Under the pieces are notes generated by a model, which was given only the letters and a program-made list of their open reading frames with translations, was not told the DNA's origin and ran no database searches. A program made the position numbers and the translations under genes. From Leguminivora glycinivorella (Eukaryota; Arthropoda; Insecta; Lepidoptera; Tortricidae), in NCBI RefSeq assembly GCF_023078275.1, contig NC_062979.1, positions 15,667,848 to 15,731,847 of the forward strand: DNA of 64,000 nucleotides. The letters are read 5' to 3'. Positions 42,003-53,399 of this stretch are shown here, in pieces (positions within the stretch are counted from its first letter, which is position 1; each line of letters begins with the position of its first letter).

Positions 42003-42735
42003 GAACCCAGTTCTGATGATGGGATCCTGGAGAAATCGAGGGAACTCCTCAAATCTGAAAGGCATACATATGGTGATTTTTGTGTTTTTAAAGGAACAGC
42101 ATGCATTTAGGTACGGAACAGTGACATTTGGTGCAGTGGAACTGCTGATGATGGCCAGAACGGAACTCTTCAAATCTGAACGGCACGCTTATAGTGACTT
42201 TGGTATTTTTATACGAACAGCATGCACTTTCGTCCAGAACAGTGACATTTGGTGCAGTGGAATTTCTGATGATGGTCAGAACCGAACTCCTCAAATCTGA
42301 ACGGCACGCTTATAGTGACTTTGGTATTTTTATAAGAACAGCATGCACTTTCGTCCAGAACAGTGACATTTGGTGCAGTGGAACTGCTGATGATGGCCAG
42401 AACCAAATTCCTCAAATCTGAACGGCACGCTTATAGTGACTTTGCCATTTTTATAAGAACAGCATGCACTTTCGTCCAGAACAGTGACATTTGGTGCAGT
42501 GGAATTTCTGATGATGGTCAGAACCGAACTCCTCAAATCTGAACGGCACGCTTATAGTGACTTTGGTATTTTTATAAGAACAGTATGCACTTTCGTCCAG
42601 AACAGTGACATTTGGTGCAGTGGAACTGCTGATGATGGCCAGAACCAAACTCCTCAAACCTGAACGGCACACTCATAGTGACTTTGGTATTTTTGTAAGA
42701 AAAGCATGCATTTAAGTTCAGAACAGTGACATTTA
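42003..42735 (+). repeat. 121-bp tandem array with two alternating monomer types
   Basis: GTGACATTTGGTGCAGTGGA begins at 42121, 42242, 42363, 42484 and 42605, exactly 121 bp apart, with a last partial unit at 42726 and a diverged first unit from about 42003. Monomers alternate between GAACTGCTGATGATGGCC (after 42121, 42363, 42605) and GAATTTCTGATGATGGTC (after 42242, 42484), giving a 242-bp higher-order unit. Apparent minus-strand ORFs of 68 codons repeat with the array and are artefacts. Confidence 0.95.
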
Positions 42736-43230
42736 TTTAGTTATGTTTGTTAAGCATATGTTTTGAAGTCAAAGTTTGTCAAGCTTCGATTTCTTATAAT
42801 ATAATCGGATTCATGAGGAATTGAGGAAACTCCTCAAACCTTAACGTTATACGTATATTCATTTGTGTTGCCATCTAATAATTAAAGCATTAAAAGCAGT
42901 TTTAAAAAATACTTACACATTTCTACATAAACCAACATTCGCAAGTAGCTTTCACCAGAACCCGAAAGGCGACGGTTTTTTTTTCTTAAAAATTATTGTA
43001 CCTGTTAGTTACAATCACAAGAACACTAAACAAACTATTATATCATTTGGAACGATCTCAATGCATCGTTTAAACTGCAGTGTCTGGCTATTTCTATCCG
43101 ACAACGAGTTGCGTGGCATAATTTCGTTACTATCATTGCATTCATCTAAATCGTATAATAATATTTCTAATTGATCCTATAATAATTGGGTTAAACTAAA
43201 AGTTGAATTAGATATGTGAGGGTTAAAAAT
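42736..43230. other. Upstream region of receptor 2
   Basis: AT-rich, without a clear TATA or initiator motif that I can defend. A block AGGAAACTCCTCAAACCTTA ACG near 42822 resembles part of the 121-bp unit (AACTCCTCAAATCTGAACG) and is probably a stray fragment. Confidence 0.35.
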
Positions 43231-46200
43231 ATGCATTATAGAGGTCAGTGGTTAGTATTTGTGATTAGTTGTTTGGTATATGGGAGAGCTCAGAAAAATA
43301 TTGGTAAGTGATGTATATTTTTTTTGATGGAGTTATTAGTTGTATTAAAATGTCGTGTTAAACTTTTGCTAAAAGAGGATGTGTGCTTTGGATTATTACT
43401 AGATAAATAAGTAGTAAATTAGAAGAAAAAAAAAAACACAATCACGTTCACTCTAGATACTGCACATCTGAATAAAAGAAAAACAATACAAGATACAAAC
43501 AATACAAATGTGAGCGTTTTTTTTTTATGGGATAGGAGGCAAACGAGCTCTCCTGATGGTAAGCGATCACTACCACCCATGGACACCCGAAACACTAGGC
43601 CCCGTAGCCGAATGGCATTTCTACGACGCGAAACGAATACGAAACGCCGCGAAAGGTAGTCTGGCTCTGTCACGCCAATACGCAAGAGCGATAGAGATAG
43701 ATATCTACGAGCGTTTCGTGAGCGTTTGTGCATTCGGCTACGCACGCTGACGTGTTGGAGAACTTGGAGGCGTGCACGGGAAAACGTCCCACTTTGTCGA
43801 TTGCTATGAAGCCAGTTTGTCAGTTTTTTCATATAAAGATGCAAATCTCGCCTTAATGGTAACCGACAAAGTGGGACGTTTTATTTAACACTCACAAAGG
43901 GTGGTAAACAACAGACCGTTTTATTGCAATGCCATTTTTCCAGAAAAATAATATAGCAAAGAATTTAAAAATTACACAATAATATGGCAGAAGATTAAAA
44001 TTAAGTACCTACTGAATTCCTTATTCTTAGTTTAGAGGGTTATAAACATAGTAGACAATAATATTTTTTCAGGTGCTATATGCGACGATGGAGGGTTTGT
44101 GCTAGAAGCTGCCTTTACTGTGGCCTTAGAATCTGTTTCAAGTGAAGAGGATCCCTACGAGGCTAAAGTAGTACGCACGACACCTGGAGACGTACTTGAA
44201 GCCCACAATGCTGTGTGTTCAGTTTTAGAGGTAACGATTCTCTCCTTGTAATCGTTCCCTGATCAACGTAATCCTAATCATAGGCACTTAGTTTTTGTGA
44301 TATGCTTTTGACTGAATAAAAGTTGGTAGAAGATGGAACCACGTTTACTGGATGCTACATGGCGATCAAAAAGCAGTCTGGTTTTATCGCGCCACTACAG
44401 AGGGGCGATAAAAAGAGTACCCAGTACCCATCCCAATGATGCGGTCTACGGTGGAGCACGCTTACCTATGAGATACCTATTTACTCTTGCTTTAAAGAGA
44501 CCTGGATTGTACTCATGTAAATTGAATATAAAAATATTTTGATTTGTTCTGAAAATAAAAACGAATTTAAACCTGTATATTATTTTCCAGGGAAATGTTT
44601 TTGGAGTGTTCGCCCCAACGAACGAAAAAGCGTTGAAACACGTTCAGTCCATAGCCGATTTTCTTGAAGTTCCGCAAATATTGGTGGACCAGTCAGTGGC
44701 ATATAATCATAATTGGTCAGCGATAAATCTGTACCCACACCATGTTGCATATTCGCAAGTATGACATAATTAATAGTAATGTTTGATAACTTATTTTCAT
44801 CACCTCCGTTTTAAAGGGCTCACAAATTATCAGTTTGCAGGACAGTAGTACCCGAATAAACTGTCGGTTGTTTGAAAGTATTTTTTTCTATAAATTCAGT
44901 CTAGAGCTGAGACTGTATTGTTGATTTAATTTAAACCTTAATTAAAAAAAGATTTGCTTTTCAGGCCTTCGCCGACATAATTGACAACAAAGGCTGGGAA
45001 GAATTCACTATTATTTATGAAGGCGCTGAATTACTTCCATCTTTTGATTCTATTTTTGCTTTACAAGATTTGGAAGCTGGCGGTGAAGTATTAATGACTG
45101 TCGTGCAATTACCAGACGGCGACGATTTTAGGTAAAAATCCTTTCTTTTCAAAAATGTACTTTGGCATGACGGGCCATAGTACCTATTATAAAAGGCCTA
45201 TATTGGTCTTGTCAAACCCTAATCTTTGTCATGGTCAGGTGCCGTAGCCGAATGTCATTTCTGCGACGCTAAACGAAAACGAAACGCCGCGAAAGGTAGT
45301 CTGGCTCTGTCGCGCCAATACGCACGAGCGAGCGATAGAGATAGATATCTACGAGCGTATCGTTTCGTGAGCGTTTCGTGAGCGTTTGTGCCATTCGGCT
45401 ACGCACCCTGGAGTATTCATTTGTGACTTAAAATTGAGAATGTAAGAAACTTCTAAATTATAAATATCGAGCAACATCAGGTTACCCTTGAACATCGACC
45501 GGCTAAATGACCACGGTCGTTTTTTACAAAGTATTTTTACATGTAACGTCACACCTTATATATTATAACATTAAACAACTAGCATTCCACTTACCAATGC
45601 TAAAAAGCGGTAACTAAAAAGCATCATTATTTCAGATCCCATTTACAAACGATAAAAAAGTCTGGATCTCTAAATTACCTCGTCAACTGCAGAAGAGAGA
45701 CTTTAGAAACGTTTTTACTACAAGCACAACAAGTGGGAATTATGTCTGATGAACATAGCTATGTTATAATGAACCCTGACTTTCAGACCATTGACTTGGA
45801 TCCTTTTAAATATGGCGGATCTAATATAACAGGTAGTGTGATTACAAAAGGGCTTAGTAGGATTAAATAACCTACAAAATGTTACATTCGGATTGTAACT
45901 GGAGAAGTGTTTAATTTCACCTCTATTTTCCGCTTACTGTTCCTACAACGTCCTGTTGTTTCTTCTGTTTCAGTTGTTTACATAACTTTAAACATGCTCT
46001 ATGCTGGCGTGTCACTAACAAGTGCTCTCACGTCAACTATTTATGATTATCTTACTTTTTTAAATGAATTATCACTATTTTAACTGCATGTGCATCACGT
46101 CAACTGCGTATCTAGATTGTTTCACATTTTTTAAACGAAGTATCAGTATTTAAAGTCACATACAGGTCGAACGCGATTAATTAACATTATTTTACCCTTT

Positions 46201-49200
46201 TTTCCACCGAAACCTGGCCGAAACGTTGGGAAAAAAGGTAAAATAATGTTAATTAATCGCGTTCGACCTGTATGTTACTTTAAATATGTGTACAAAGCGC
46301 GAGAACTTAAAGTGTTATGAAGTATCAGTATTTTAAGGTGCCTTTACACACTGCAGGAGTTCGATTTTTCGACCCAGGCGTCGAAGCCATCCAACACTAC
46401 ATAAAGAGCATCAACGCAAAAGTAGCAGAGCTGTCCGAAGATCAAATACCAGAAGCAGTCACCGAAAATGGACTAACACTCAGTTTGGCTTTGATGTACG
46501 ATGCCGTGATGCTATATGTGGCGGCCGTGAAAGCTATGGCGCTCGAAGATGGTTCCAGTGTCACTTGTGAGAGTGGGGCGGGGTGGGCTTTTGGATCTAC
46601 TCTGCTTAATAATCTCAAAACTGTACGTATTTTTCAAATTAAAACACTATTTTGTCCTTAGCTAAATGTAGATACTGTGAACCTTCTTTTAAAGAATTAT
46701 ACAAGAACTTAACATATTCACAAGGAATAGCAAATTGCCTTACTCAAAATCGCATACGCGTATTTTGACTATGTGTAAAAATCGTGAAATTTAAAATCAG
46801 TGTTTAATGTTTATCAAATGGCCTTGTTAATATTTGTCACTAGTCTACGGTATACGTCACTATGATCAATTGTATTCGGCATCCTGTTCTTTCGAACTTA
46901 ACCCAAGGATACCAAGGCAACTACAGTTTACTTTAGAGACTTTTAAGTAAAAGTATTAAATAACCCAATTTACTTTGTTTACAGATGGAGATTGAAGGAT
47001 TGACTGGTCTTATCAAGTTTGACGACGAGGGCCTTCGTTCATATTTTGAGATAGAAATACTGGAACTTATGGCGCATGGCATAGAAACGGTACGTAAGGG
47101 TTATTCACGGCTATTTAAATAATTTAGTGTTATAAAAATTAATGTTGTACTAGCTACTCATTAGTATGTTTATGAAGGTAGCGACTTGGAACATCGATGA
47201 AGGATATAAAGAAACAAGAGTCATAATACCACCAGCGGAAGTAGAGGGGTCGGAATCTATGAAAGGAAAACATTTTATTGTGTTAACAGCCTTAGTAAGT
47301 CTTTTAATGTAGTATTAAGATTAAGTTACATAGGTTTAGCTAATAATAAAATAAAATCCAATCCTTAATAACATATGAGAAGGCAGGTGCCATAGTTTTC
47401 CATAGTACCGGTTACACCACCAGCAATTCAACCCAATAGCCCGGTTTCTTTTTTTACCTTTTTCTTTCAATAGTTCTACACTAACCGGGGCTTGTCCTTG
47501 GGTGCATTACTATAGTGTAAACAGGGATAATCGCCGGTTAGTGTCACTTTAAATTTAGAGTAAATTTTCTGAAAGGGCCCCTGTGCTGTTGGCTTCGGCC
47601 CCACACATGCCTCCCAAATGTCCGGAACCTCATGGTCCCGAGTACTGGAAAGGACAAACAAATAAAATCCTCTTCTTCCCTTTGCATGTTTCTTTCAAAA
47701 ACTATTATGGGCTATAAGAAGTAAACTGTAGTTGGTTTTGGTCACTGCTAGTACTAGGTCTTCCATTCCACAATTAATTTAAGCGTGTGTATTTTACAAT
47801 AAATATTTTGTATGACAGCGTCCTAGACATCAATAAGTATGAGTAATAACCACAAATTGTTTTCCAGAGTGCGCCTTACGGCATGCTAAAAGAGTCTCCG
47901 AAAAAACTCGAAGGTAACGATCGGTACGAGGGTTTCGGCATCGAGCTGATTGACGAATTGTCCAAAATGAACGAGTTCAACTACACCTTTGACATTCAGG
48001 CTGATGGTGTATATGGGTCGTTAGACAAGAAGACCGGAAAATGGAACGGCATGATGGAGAAGGTCATGGACGGGGTAAAGAGAAAGATTTTCGCACTAAA
48101 TGATATATTTCTTAAACTGTAAATTATTTTGATTCTGGTGGCCAAACTTCAAGCGTTGAAGTTTGGCTATGTCATGCAGTTAATCATACTGTAATTATGT
48201 TATTTGATAACTTAGATATTTGTCAGTATAATCCGACTTCAGTTGGTCTGCAAACTGAGTTACGTACTTAAATATGGTATGTGAGAAAATGTGAATATAT
48301 TAATTGTTTCTTTGTTTATTTAGAGAGCAGACTTTGCAATCACCGACTTGACAATAACAGCAGCACGTCAGAAAGCTGTTGACTTTACGAGCCCTTTCAT
48401 GAACCTTGGGATAACTATTTTGTACAAAAAGCCGACGAAACAGCCACCGGATTTGTTCTCTTTCATCTCTCCATTTTCTTTAGAGGTAATTAGTGTAATA
48501 AATCACTTAGAAATAAACGGGTATTTTGTACATTCAGGATACGAGGATGGTTTTAACAGCAGCAACAAGCAGGAACATCTCTGAACAATTCTTAATTCCT
48601 TAATATTAAACTTTGAAGTTAGTAAAAAAATGCAATGGATTAGCCCTGAACGCACGATTTCTGGATCACTATTCCATCGCCGTTAGCTGAGCTATCAACC
48701 CCATCCAAACTTCTATATATGGGATTTAAGGGATCCTTGCGACATCTACCGTAACGACATACACTTCTTTCAGGTTTGGGGTTATCTGGCAGCAGCATAC
48801 TGCGGAGTTTCACTATTATTATTCCTACTAGGAAGAATAGCTCCAGAAGAATGGCAGAATCCATATCCGTGTATTGAGGAACCAGAAACATTGGACAACC
48901 AGTTCACAATGGCTAATTCGTTTTGGTTTACTTTGGGAAGTGTGCTGACCCAGGGATCTGAAATTGCTCCAATGTAACTATTAGCTTACAAGAAAATTAT
49001 AAATATGACGACATTCTTTACCTGGCGAAAGACTAAACTAGGATAAAGTAGGTGCATCACTAAGTTTAGTATTACTACTAGAACTAATGAATTATTGTCT
49101 TATTTGTATTTTAGAGCGGTATCTACACGCATGGCTGGAAGTATGTGGTGGTTCTTCACTCTAATCATGGTATCATCATACACTGCAAACTTGGCGGCAT

Positions 49201-52200
49201 TTTTAACAGTGGAGGCTAAATTTTATGCCATAAAATCAGTTCAAGATTTGGCAAATAATCCATATGATATAACATATGGAGCTAAAAAAGGAGGTGCCAC
49301 ATTGGGGTTCTTTAAAGTAAGTTTATGTTCTAGTTGTATTTTTAATTGTAATTTTGGGTTCCCACTGTCAGTTCTTCATCGCTGTCACTTTTTAGTTCTA
49401 ATTTAAAAACGATTCCTGTAAAGATCTAAATACCATTCATAATGACATTTTTCTTACAGGAGTCTGATAATTTGTTGTACCAGAAAATGTATCAATACAT
49501 GGATGAACATCCTGAGTACCAAACTTCTACTAATGACGAAGGGCTGGCAAGGTATTTTAAAAATATGTGTACTTTTAACAAATTGAAGTAAACTGAAGTA
49601 TGTGTCTCTAAAATCTCACTTTAGAATTGATGATTCGTTAAGTAAAAAGTTCACTGAAGAGCAAAACTTTAATAAGATATTTACTAAAATTGTGTTCTCA
49701 ATCAAAAATGTTTCATTTTCATTGAGCAATTATTTACAAACGACTGGGATGATTCTCAAAAATAAAAATTAAATAATAAGTAGGTATCAATGTAGGGAAC
49801 AAATCAAATTATTTTATTAAATATTTTTTGATTTGTTTTTTTTTAAGTAGTGACACTACTATATATAAATTATAATATATTTAAACTGAAATAGATACCA
49901 TACACTAAAGAAAAAGCGATCAAGCCCACTGGTGGCGAAGCCGGGAATCGAACCCGGGTCTCCAGCTAACGCGGCTGACGTGTTGGACCGCTACAACACC
50001 ACCCCGTCCGCCGAGATACTCCTCTAAGGAGGTACCAACTCTTAAGGGCGAGCAATTTGTGCTTGCACCCCCTTAGAGATTGCTCGCCCTTAGAGTTGAT
50101 CAAAGGCGCCTAGCCTTCAGAGATAACATACACTAGAGAAATTTCGACGGGTACCTCGGCGGTCGGGGTGGTGTAGCGATCCAACACGTCAGCCGCGTTA
50201 GCTGGAGACCCGGATTCGATTCCTGGCTTCGCCACCAGTGGGCTTGATCACTTTTTCTTTAGTGTATGGTATCTATTTCAGTTTATAAGTAGGTATCACT
50301 TAATTTTAATCCAGAGTTACTCATACAGTTTACGTACAATTGTGATGAATAGGTGCTGGATACAATACAACATTACACAATACTCTGCTATCTTTGTCGG
50401 ATGCTAAAGCAGATCCAATTTAAAAATAAAATAAAATGTGTAATACCTCTTGTAACTAATCTTTCAGAGCAAAATCGACTGAAGAAAATTATGCATTTCT
50501 AATGGAATCGACATCCATCGAATATATGGTGGAGAGAAATTGTGACGTGGCTCAAGTGGGAGGACTGCTTGATAGCAAGGGTTATGGAATTGCTATGAAA
50601 AAAAGTAAGAATCTACAGTTACTGTTTTACCTACAAACACGCTATAATTCGTAGACGAGTTATATTAAATTATTGTTAATGTCTATTATTTATTTCCTGC
50701 TACCCTAAGGTTGTCTGGTAGAGATCGCTTACAGCGATAAGACCGCCTGTTGCTACCTATGTTTAATGTCTGCTATTTGTAATCTGTTATCCTTGTGGTG
50801 CAATAAAGAATATTTACTTACTTTACTTACTTAAATTATTGTTAATAAATTTTAAACGTCGGTAATTTCAGACAGCCCGTATCGACAGCCCATGAGCGAA
50901 TCAATTCTGCAGCTCCAAGAAGAAGGTAAACTGACGCGAATGAAGGATAAATGGTGGAAGGAGAAACGAGGTGGAGGCGCTTGTGCGGTGAGTATCTAAA
51001 GCTTTGTCATAATCTAAGTATGTAATCTATCAGTTAGAGACTGAGTTACAGTAAATGACTTCTTACAGCCTTATTATTCCGGTTTACTATAGGTCCTGCC
51101 TGTGCCATAATAAACTAGAACTCAGCAAAAACTACAGCTAGCTGTTAGCGACGCTATTGCGAAAGCAGACCCCAGTATCTCATGAGCCATGTCAAAATGG
51201 CAGGGTAACTCTAGCAAGAAGAAAAAGCGAGACTTTGACCAATAAAATGTTTCGCTCAATATACCACCATCATCCTCATTGCGTTATTTATCCCGGCATT
51301 TGCCACGGCCCATGGGAGCCTGGGTCCATTTCGTGGCACTTCATTCCTTTCTGTCTTGTTGTTATTATGAGTATTCTGTCTTGCCTGTGTTCACGAAAAA
51401 TGTTTATTCTATTCTATTTGTTTCCAGGACGATGACGCGGGAAGTGGTGAAGCCCAGCCCCTAGTGCTGGCGAATGTGGGCGGAGTTTTCATAGTCCTAG
51501 CTGCTGGCTCCGGTCTGGCAGTCATCTGCGCTATTCTCGAGATGCTTGTTGACATATGGGCGATATCTCATAGGGAAAATGTAAGAGTCAACCATCTTGT
51601 TACGGAGTCCATTGATTGCCCACATGTTTGTATACACAAAATCATTTGTTTGTGACTTTTCAATTCTAAAAGATATTTTAGAAAAATACTTTTTTGCTTT
51701 AAAATTAAGTACTTATACGGAATTTAAATTGAGTTACTAAAGAAGATTACACATAAGTTTACTGATAGTAAATCAAGCAAATGAAATAATATGAAAAATC
51801 ATAAACAAATTCAACCAACGACTTAGACAACCAAAGGCTTATAAACATGGTGCGAATCTTAAGGGTTACTTTCTTGAAAAAAATAGTAATATTGATTATT
51901 TAGATATACCTAATTTGGTTCACGCCTATTGACTTGCTCGATTACGTACTTCCCTATTCTCAACCAAAAATTTTTTATTTTATTTTATCAGAAGAGCATG
52001 AACCAGTCAGTGTGTTCCCTACCCCTGCCCTCGCCAATTTAGTCCCGCCGTGTTGACAGTTCGTCTTATGGGTAAATATGGTAACGTATTTAATCCTCAT
52101 GTTTACTAACAATTAACAATCAACTTCTAATAAACTTCCTCAGAAACATAGCATGGATCTACAAGTTTAGTTTAGTGTAGTCATAAATTTGATATCCTAT

Positions 52201-53110
52201 GGATGTTTATCAGAGTAACATACTAGTAGTAACAACGACATGGATAATGATATGATATGTTATAGTACAATACAAATATTATATACCAATCCAAAAAAAA
52301 TCTTAACTATTTATAAATCACGATTTCCAATAGGTATTTAGTACAGTCAGTGTAAGGACCGGTTGCACCAAACCGTCTGTCACCGTTAAAGCCTTCGCTA
52401 AATTTTATTGTATGGGAAGTTCCACAGACCTCTGCAGCGTGACGATTATTTGTCTGTCAAATGTGGTTGATGCAACTGGCCCTTAATCTTACCGCAAAAT
52501 TTAAATGTGTCACATATTATTATGGTTATGAGTTACGTTGCGAATGCGTTGTGGTCCATGAACTATCTGTAGCACGGTTCACAGCCCATTTTCACAATAA
52601 CACGTTGGTATGTACATTCAAAGAGATTCAAAAGTGCTTATTGTAAGCCTATTTCGTGGCATCTTCTCGTTTTTATGTGTTCCTATTTGTAATATTTTTC
52701 TCTTTTGTGTGTTTACGAATAAAATTTATTCTATTCTATTTTTTGAATGAAGAATATTTTGACTTGACTTAAGAATATGACCACCAATCTGATAATCGTT
52801 CCAATAATCCTCTACATTCCAGGTGTCCTTTATAGAAGAGCTAAAAGCTGAAATAAAGTTCATAATCAGCGGCAGCAGTGATACTAAGCCTGTTCGTCAC
52901 AGGGAGCCTTCTGGAAGTGGCTCAGGAGGCTCTAAGAAGTCCAAAGCTGAAGACGAGGAGTCCCACAAGGAAGTGGAGAATAACTTAAATGCACCGACGC
53001 CGTCCGAACGATCTGCGTCGCACCATTCAAGGCATACTTTACATAGTAGGAGACAGAGCAATGCCGTGCAAATGGCTCGAATGCGGAAATTTAGCAAGGC
53101 AACTTACTAA
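43231..53110 (+). CDS. Kainate-type ionotropic glutamate receptor 2 (complete, 17 exons, 935 aa)
   Basis: Glutamate-gated cation channel subunit at the cell surface. Exons: 43231-43303, 44073-44230, 44591-44758, 44965-45131, 45636-45832, 46357-46622, 46985-47089, 47178-47294, 47868-48074, 48324-48485, 48774-48973, 49115-49316, 49460-49551, 50468-50604, 50872-50987, 51428-51580, 52823-53110. All introns are GT-AG and the sum is 2808 nt, an exact frame. Residues 1 to about 20 are a signal peptide, to about 400 the amino-terminal domain. The ligand-binding half S1 (GNDRYEGFGIELI) has T496 and R501 of the agonist site, but D494 where Pro is usual. M1 is 541-562; the pore loop ends GSVLTQGSEIAP with T599 at the Q/R site. 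M3 is the canonical SYTANLAAF (628-636). S2 has A668/T669 and E718. M4 is about 808-830. The last exon is a charged cytoplasmic tail. All channel parts are intact. Kainate-type is favoured over AMPA-type by MQQGSEIAP-like and MESTSIEY motifs; the exact subunit is open. Confidence 0.93.
43598..43749 (+). repeat. Palindromic MITE family P, copy 6 (receptor 2 intron 1)
   Basis: GGCCCCGTAGCCGAATGGCA at the left and GCATTCGGCTACGCACGCTG at the right. Interior: CGAAACGCCGCGAAAGGTAG, TCTGGCTCTGTCACGCCAAT, AGATAGATATCTACGAGCG. Good reference copy. Confidence 0.92.
43771..43897 (+). repeat. Inverted-repeat element (ACGGGAAAACGTCCCACTTT type), copy 1
   Basis: GTGCACGGGAAAACGTCCCA CTTTGTCG near the left pairs with CGACAAAGTGGGACGTTTTA. 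GCCTTAATGGTAACC is shared with the second copy in receptor 3 intron at 62677-62818. Confidence 0.85.
45238..45410 (+). repeat. Palindromic MITE family P, copy 7 (receptor 2 intron 4)
   Basis: Starts GGTGCCGTAGCCGAATGTCA and ends GCCATTCGGCTACGCACCCTG. It is the longest copy because CGTTTCGTGAG is duplicated. Confidence 0.92.
46158..46275. repeat. Fold-back element in receptor 2 intron 5
   Basis: TACAGGTCGAACGCGATTAA TTAACATTATTTTACC at 46161-46196 is perfectly inverted at 46237-46272. An inner CTTTTTTCC/GGGAAAAAAGG pair extends the stem. The intact arms suggest a young insertion. Confidence 0.88.
47385..47660 (+). repeat. Retroelement 3' module in receptor 2 intron 8
   Basis: GAAAGGGCCCCTGTGCTGTT, GGCTTCGGCCCCACACATGC and CTCCCAAATGTCCGGAACCT match the end of the 22427-23175 element. 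The upstream part is not shared closely. Confidence 0.65.
49883..50284. repeat. Inverted pair of tRNA-derived sequences in receptor 2 intron 13
   Basis: The left arm 49883-50015 is the inverted form of 50155-50284: AAACTGAAATAGATACCATA at the left, TATGGTATCTATTTCAGTTT at the right. Each arm, read outward-in from its inner end, has GGTCGGGGTGGTGTAGCG (A-box-like) and CCCGGGTTCGATTCCCGGCT or a variant (B box). The inner spacer contains another hairpin (CTTAAGGGCGAGCAAT against ATTGCTCGCCCTTAG). No acceptor-stem partner exists, so these are SINE heads, not tRNA genes. Confidence 0.85.
50698..50820 (+). repeat. Short retroelement-type 3' tail, copy 3 (receptor 2 intron 14)
   Basis: CTACCCTAAGGTTGTCTGGT, CGCTTACAGCGATAAGACCG, CCTGTTGCTACC and CAATAAAGAATATTTACTTA. 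Confidence 0.75.
51265..51330 (-). repeat. Fragment of the CATCATCC...CCCGGCATTT repeat (receptor 2 intron 15)
   Basis: CACCATCATCCTCATTGCGT, CCCGGCATTTGCCACGGCCC, ATGGGAGCCTGGGTCC parallel 35570-35660. Confidence 0.6.
51581..52822 (+). other. Receptor 2 intron 16, longest intron
   Basis: Mostly AT-rich and unassigned. It contains a MITE at 52353-52486 and, at about 52655-52740, a CGAATAAAATTTATTCTATT end that looks like a retroelement 3' tail. The acceptor is CTACATTCCAG at 52822. Confidence 0.6.
52353..52486. repeat. Diverged MITE of the GGGTCACTTGCACC family (receptor 2 intron 16)
   Basis: AAGGACCGGTTGCACCAAAC and GGTTGATGCAACTGGCCCTT form the inverted ends. Interior TTGTATGGGAAGTTCCACAG is not shared with the 9651 copy, so it is a separate subfamily. 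Confidence 0.6.
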
Positions 53111-53351
53111 TGTATTCAATGTGTAATTTGACTAAATAATAGGAATGACGTAGAAAATGATTGGATTAAAAAAGTTTCATCTGAAAGAAAAGTAAAAAGG
53201 CACGAAGAGAACAAAAGCACAGACTAATATTTTTTAGATACATAATTATTATAGTGGAGTACCTCAAGGTAATATTTTGGGTTCATTGCTTTACATGTTT
53301 TATAATTCTCAAAAGTAATAAGAATTTATTTTTACCGATGACTTTACCAAC

Positions 53352-53357
53352 AATAAA
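53352..53357 (+). terminator. Candidate poly(A) signal of receptor 2
   Basis: AATAAA lies 242 bp after the stop codon at 53108-53110. Nearer imperfect forms (AATAAT) exist, so the choice is tentative. Confidence 0.4.
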
Positions 53358-53399
53358 TTCCCTAAGATTTTATAATAATGAATTGCTTTTATTTCCCCG

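Larger units (their letters stand above)
43304..44072 (+). other. Receptor 2 intron 1 with two mobile elements
   Basis: This intron holds a repeat head at about 43525-43590 (GGCAAACGAGCTCTCCTGAT), MITE P copy 6 and the fold-back element at 43771-43897. No ORF of its own is supported. Confidence 0.7.

Noticed and set aside
42088..42672. Four overlapping 68-73 codon minus-strand ORFs with similar proteins
   Set aside because: They repeat every 121 bp because the DNA does; the reading frame is a by-product of the satellite.
49917..50235. Possible tRNA genes (good B box, cloverleaf-like T arm)
   Set aside because: The sequence before the A box does not pair with the presumed acceptor 3' strand, and both copies are arms of one inverted repeat. 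SINE heads explain them better.
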